The notes below the pieces were generated by a model. It had not been told where the DNA came from. It searched no databases and saw only the letters and a list, made by a program, of their open reading frames with translations. DNA of 64,000 nt from the NCBI GenBank assembly GCA_003991915.1, contig RQTK01000148.1, forward strand, positions 195,047 through 259,046. The letters run 5' to 3'. A program made the position numbers and the translations under genes. Shown piece after piece: positions 59,537 through 64,000 of this stretch (the first letter of the stretch is position 1; each line of letters opens with the position of its first letter). The stretch comes from Elysia chlorotica (taxonomy: Eukaryota; Mollusca; Gastropoda; Plakobranchidae).

Positions 59537-61943
59537 CCTCTCTCTCTTACATTCTCTTACTTTCTCTTTCTTTTTACATTGGAACTGCCCATTTATTTTC
59601 CCTTCTCTCTGACTCAGTTACTCGCAACATTACTTTTTCACATTTAATTAAACTGAAATCACTGCGGTCGTTAACCCCTAATGCAAATCTATTCCTCGAC
59701 AAAGAAGACCATTGAGGGAATAAATTAAAACTGTATCATAATAGGAATTTATCTAAAATGTTATTAATTGATTGCTGAATCATGTTCGCATAATAATTAT
59801 CAATATATTTACTTTATTATAAACCAACACGTACACTGATAACTTTAACGACATACCATCACATGTACATATAACATTAGCGTCAACAATAGTTGGAAAC
59901 TATAGAAAAATCATTGCAGTTTCAGATACGAAATTATATTTCTCTCTCTGTTTATCTTTCTCTCTCTATTATCTCTCTCTCTCTCTCTACTTTCTCTCTC
60001 CCCCTCTCTGTCTTATCCACTTTTGTCAATCTATTTACAGTAAAGAATTGTGCAATCAAATAGAACACACACAAAAAAACTCCAACATTGCATAATACTT
60101 CAAATCGTATGTTATCAAGAACACACACACAAAAACTCCAACATTGAATAATACTTCAAAACGTATGTTATCGTTGTATAGGGATGAGGACTAATGACAG
60201 TCCCCGCTGATGAAAGTTTTAAAATAACAGACAAAAATGGGTCTTATACAACTATTCCTTTTTTTTAAAATCCGTCCCTATTTGTTTCTTTGTCTTTATT
60301 CTTGCTTCTACCAGAATCTGGAATTTAGATGAAGTACCAACCAAGTTTTGAGCGCATGTTATTACAGCACATTCACTATGGATTTAATTATTTCATTCAT
60401 AGTAAGCGTTTGGCATTATCTTCGCTGTGTTTGGTCATAACGAATTGTAAAGCATATCACACCTTTCTAAGGTTCTCATGAGCAAATTGTTCTACCTATT
60501 TTGCTATTATACAGAGTGTTATAAAAAAAAATTAAAGATTAAATTAACTGTTATTCTATGGAGATACCGTTGTAGGAAGGTATTTTCGTTTGATAGTAAA
60601 CATCACAGTTTTGTCCGCCTTTATTTAGATTAAATTAAAGTTAAATTACAAACCAAAAAAGTTCTCTTGCTTCGAAACTGTGATAGGATGTTCCCTTTAT
60701 ATCGACTTCTTTACTAACAGGACTTTCAATCGAGGCCTCCTAAAAAACAGGCCACGTCGCTGAAATGATCGGGGTGAACAGATGTCAGCGAAATGAGTGT
60801 AACAGTGATGAATCTGACATAAATCATTACTAGAGTTGGTTCAGATCGGAACTTAAACAGTAATTATTGTTTATCCTACTCAATCTTAACTTCCATTATG
60901 AGAAATGATATAACCGATTCTACTTTTATTATGGTGTAATTCACGTTGAGTCTAAAAACAAATGTTTATTATGTGTGTATGCTTATGTGACATTGTCTGC
61001 TACCTTGGGAAGCCTCACTGTCAACCAAAGTTGTGGAAATAACATCTCTACAAGCCGGTCTTTAAAAAAGTCTAAAAGTGTAGGTGTGCCATACAAATTT
61101 AGGGTTAAAATCCCGTTGGCATAAGAAGCCGTTGACACAGAGTAATTGACTACTATAGTTGTAAGTTGTACTTTAATCTTGATAATTTATCAAGGTATAG
61201 ATGCCTTACTCCAGATTCAGGCCTACTAACAAGTGAGACATTCCTGACCAGCATTAAGCATTTAGTTTCCTCAGTTTAATTATGTCCAATCTCATTTATA
61301 AAATACTTAAGATTCAGAGTCCTGTATGATGTGACATTTTACAACTGATTTTACGATTTGCGTTTATGACAAAACCATTTAGAAAAATGAGCAAACTTTA
61401 TTTCAATTATATCTAACAATGGAGTATGTAATATATTTGATTTGGGGGAAGTTATGTAAAGATGTCGAGGGAGTTTGATTTCGATTGTTGACATCTGAGT
61501 AAACATCTAGAGCGTGAGGGTGCAACAAGGAAAATTAGGAAACAAGCGAAGTGAAGGACAAAAATCTACCATGGAAATTCAGCTGTTTCGTTTGTGGTTC
61601 TTTTTTCATATCTAGCCCACACACTGTTTGGTTTTCTAAAGACTGAGTGGTCGGCTGAACATAAAGTATTTAAAGAATATATCGCAGGTTGAGAGGCATA
61701 TTGTTGTAGCTAAAAAGAGATAAGTAGGGCTTTTGAAACATTTTACCCCTAGACCCGAGATGTTAAATTGCTGCATGGGGCAGAATTTTTTTTACCTCGC
61801 TGTGATTTACAGCCTTTGATTCGGATTTCAAACAGTTATAATACACAAATCTGCTATATTATGCTAATAAAGTTCGGAATACGACTTCAATTCTCCGGTG
61901 AGGAATTCTTCGTTTCCCCAATATACTAGACATTTTTACCCGA
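58873..61943. other. Gene-free sequence; right end is the 3' flank of the next gene
   Basis: CT tracts occur at about 59478-59565 and 59940-60010. A 57-bp tandem duplication lies at 60061-60172. On the minus strand an AATAAA at about 61396-61401 could be the poly(A) signal of the gene ending at 61944. No further exon was recognised. Confidence 0.45.
60061..60172. repeat. Tandem duplication, period about 57 bp
   Basis: AGAACACACAC, AAACTCCAACATTG, AATAATACTTCAAA and CGTATGTTATC occur twice in succession with few mismatches. Confidence 0.85.
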
Positions 61944-63093
61944 TCACAGCGAGGTGACTTCTGATTCATGGTTGGTTATTACTGAATCATGGCCGTCTGA
62001 TTCCATTCGCGGAAGTTCTACCATCTCGTTGCGTCGTTGGGCCTCTTGAAACCGGACCTTTTTCTCATAGTCCGGTTCCGGCTCTTGCAAAAAGTCTATT
62101 TCAGTCGGTTCGATGTAGCGCTCGGTTACGGGTTTCGCGCCGAGTCCTCCTGTCGGACTGGATTTGGGCCTCTCGTTATCGGCAATGAGGCTCGAATACA
62201 GGCTCGGGTAGATTGGGCTGTGACCCTTACCGGAACCCGGTTGCGGCGACGTTGTTTCCGGATCGATTTCATCGTCGAACCGGAGGTCCCTATCGCTGGG
62301 CAGGCCGCTATCCGACTCACTACCAGCCTTCATGCTGCCGCGGCGGTGAGTGGAGGAGGCAGGCGATACCATTTTACTGTCGATGTCGAACTCTTCTCCG
62401 CCATCGTGGCTGTTGCTGTTTGCCGGTGACTGCTGCAGCTCTAGCCTGGAGTTTTTCCGCATTGACCAGTTGGCGTCGCCGCTGTCGTTTTCTATTTGGG
62501 AACTATTAATATTGTTGTAAGGGTTTTGGGAGCGAGGTCTTTCACTCCCTAAATTTTTTATCGAACCTGTGGTAACATCACCGTTTGGGTCAATCCGCGG
62601 GTACACGATGTCAATCGTGGTTCTAAAGCCCGAATTAATGTTGCTGTTCCGAGAAGACCGCGGTTGGCTATAGATGGGCTCCTCTCGATGACTCCCCACT
62701 CTTTCCGGCGAATGTCCGTTTTGAGCTGAATGATGACGCTGAGACAGCTCGGTAGCAAGAGTTACCTCTCCTGAAACCGGTATCGCCGTGTCGGTGGTGG
62801 TTACCCCCCTTGTCGACTGGCCGTTGTGCCGGGAATATCCTGAGCTGTTGCCGTTGATCTCCTGGATGTCGCTGTAGGGCGACTCGCGCTCATCATCCAC
62901 GTCCGCCACGTAAGCGTCGTTAGTGTAGGCCACCAGGCTGACGCTGCCTCTTCGGGGACTCCCGTTCTGGTTGAGCGCAGTGCCCTGTACTGATCCGTTC
63001 GTGGTGGTGGATCTCTCGGCGTAGAGCGGCGCTTTGTCGTAGATGCTCGTGTTCTTGTGGAGCTTCTTCAGCAGACTCAGCTCGCCCCGATAT
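61944..63093 (-). CDS. Membrane protein terminal exon: cytoplasmic tail
   Basis: 1150 bp, 382 codons plus stop, following acceptor CTTGTTTAG. Composition is clearly GC-richer than the flanks. Antisense frames of up to 130 codons overlap it and are shadows. It ends NHESEVTSL and a stop codon. Confidence 0.82.
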
Positions 63094-63100
63094 CTAAACA

Positions 63101-63156
<56 letters not shown>

Positions 63157-63700
63157 AGACAGATGAAAAGGTAGTGAGTAAGATAGAGTTAATCGAATAG
63201 CATAAAAACATCTTTAATCCGGAAACAGGTTACTGATAGCATTCATTTCGATTATTATATATCATTCATTGAGAAAAATATTATTATTGAGGAGTTAGCC
63301 ACAGACGGTTTCTCTTTATATTTTTTTTTTATCTAGTATACCTATACACACGCTCCCTCTTTCTCTCCATTTCCTCATACAGCTTTGTTTTCTATGTGAA
63401 ATAATCAAATATCATTTGCGTGTTGGAACTTTCACCTGTGCCATTTTATCACAAACTATATTTAACATACAATACATTTCTCACTTTTTTTGCATCCGGT
63501 AAAACGCACAGGCCAAAACAAGGATGAGGATGAAGAAAAGGACGAGAAGGCAAATCAGGATAATGTTCAACATAGACAGCTCGTCGTCGTCATCATCGTT
63601 ACTGCTATTGACTGGATTGCCACTACTGTCTCCACCCTCACCTTGGTTGTATTGTTTGGCAAATGCTTCGTGTATCGCTCCTTCTTGTTGTGTTATCAAC
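61944..63700 (-). CDS. Single-pass membrane protein with long cytoplasmic tail, C-terminal two exons (5' end missing)
   Basis: Family not recognised. Exons on the minus strand are 63700-63485 and 63093-61944, joined at a split Lys codon (AA|A). They give 454 visible C-terminal residues. Numbering these from 1, an extracellular stretch (1-43) holds an NSS sequon and an acidic SSNDDDDDELS run. One helix spans about 44-66 (NIILICLLVLFFILILVLAC), followed by the positive stop YRMQKKYR. The tail of 386 residues is rich in Ser, Asn, Pro and charged residues. It carries SPYSDIQEI, EEPIYSQP and SPIYPSLYSSL (phosphotyrosine/SH2- or YxxL-type), two RRGS sites (PKA-type), KKVRF near 416-420 (PP1-docking-like) and C-terminal EVTSL (class I PDZ ligand). 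These suggest a scaffolded adhesion or receptor protein, for example a cadherin-like one, but no extracellular domain is visible to prove it. The upstream exon starts after a clear acceptor (CTTTCACAG), so the gene extends past 64000. Confidence 0.8.
63103..63155 (-). repeat. (CT)n array acting as polypyrimidine tract
   Basis: On the minus strand a pure CT array of about 50 bp ends some 10 bp before the acceptor CTTGTTTAG of the terminal exon. It is the only pyrimidine tract at this splice site. Confidence 0.8.
63485..63700 (-). CDS. Membrane protein exon: juxtamembrane segment and transmembrane helix
   Basis: 216 bp between acceptor CTTTCACAG and donor GTGAGA. It reads LITQQEGAIHEAFAKQYNQG, the acidic run, the helix and YRMQKK. 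It starts with the last base of a codon whose first two bases lie in an exon I could not find in the remaining 300 bp. Confidence 0.8.
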
Positions 63701-64000
63701 CTGTGAAAGAGATAATTTGTTTTTCATATAAAATAAAGCCAATAAAAGCGTTGTATCATCACATGGAGTCGTAATAAGAACGTTTGGGAAGATTATGATT
63801 TTTTGTTATCCTTCTCGCCTTAAACGTATTTTTCTAATACGAGTTTTAATCTACCATATCTTTGGTTTTAAATTAATTTAAAAGCCGAAACTAGAGAGAG
63901 TCTTTTAATTGGATATGTCTGTGACCGTAACCATTTTACGTGTAAGATAAATATTACTTTTGTTGTTGTTGCAGTTGTTGGGTAGCGTCCAAATTCAGCA
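63701..64000 (-). other. Intron of the membrane protein gene, partial
   Basis: Follows the acceptor at 63701-63703. No further exon was recognised before the window ends. Confidence 0.5.

Noticed and set aside
62037-62429. 130-codon plus-strand frame
   Set aside because: It lies antisense to the terminal exon of the membrane protein gene and is a shadow of that GC-richer exon.

Overview
This window reads as a nuclear genomic contig from an animal. It is AT-rich, about four-fifths gene-free, packed with GA/CT, GATA, ACAG, AAT and GAA microsatellites, and dotted with tRNA-derived SINE copies. Its genes are split by GT-AG introns. The repeat style and the kind of genes fit a lophotrochozoan, most likely a gastropod mollusc. 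That placement is an inference; nothing in the sequence names the species. There are no bacterial operons, CRISPR arrays or rRNA genes. One run of N (36185-36402) marks an assembly gap inside a TAC microsatellite.

Layout. Positions 1-42,700 hold no gene I can support. They carry microsatellites, a short palindromic element family (six copies, four of them here), a tRNA-derived SINE family, one decayed LINE reverse-transcriptase fragment (about 31.7 kb), and several local duplications. The largest are a nearly identical direct repeat of about 1.4 kb (13.94 kb and 21.11 kb) and a tandem pair of about 1 kb (33.4-35.6 kb).

Positions 42,859-51,625 (minus strand) hold a complete nine-exon gene for a 541-residue SLC22-family (major facilitator superfamily) organic ion transporter. 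All eight junctions have GT-AG ends and compatible phases. Its introns host four SINE copies, one palindromic element and a tandem array of decayed copies of the end of exon 5. Its last exon sits at a 26-bp direct repeat, and the insert between the repeat copies supplies the stop codon and a poly(A) signal.

Positions 52-61.9 kb are gene-free, with small tandem duplications and a 1-kb segmental duplication. Positions 61,944-63,700 (minus strand) hold the last two visible exons of a single-pass membrane protein. It has an acidic juxtamembrane stretch, one transmembrane helix and a 386-residue low-complexity cytoplasmic tail with phosphotyrosine-type, PKA-type, PP1-docking-like and C-terminal PDZ-binding motifs. 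The gene continues upstream beyond the window. Nothing in the sequence links the two genes functionally; both encode plasma-membrane proteins on the same strand.

Most long open frames in this window are translations of microsatellites (SLSLSL, ERERER, LLLL, SVCLSVCL) and were left out.
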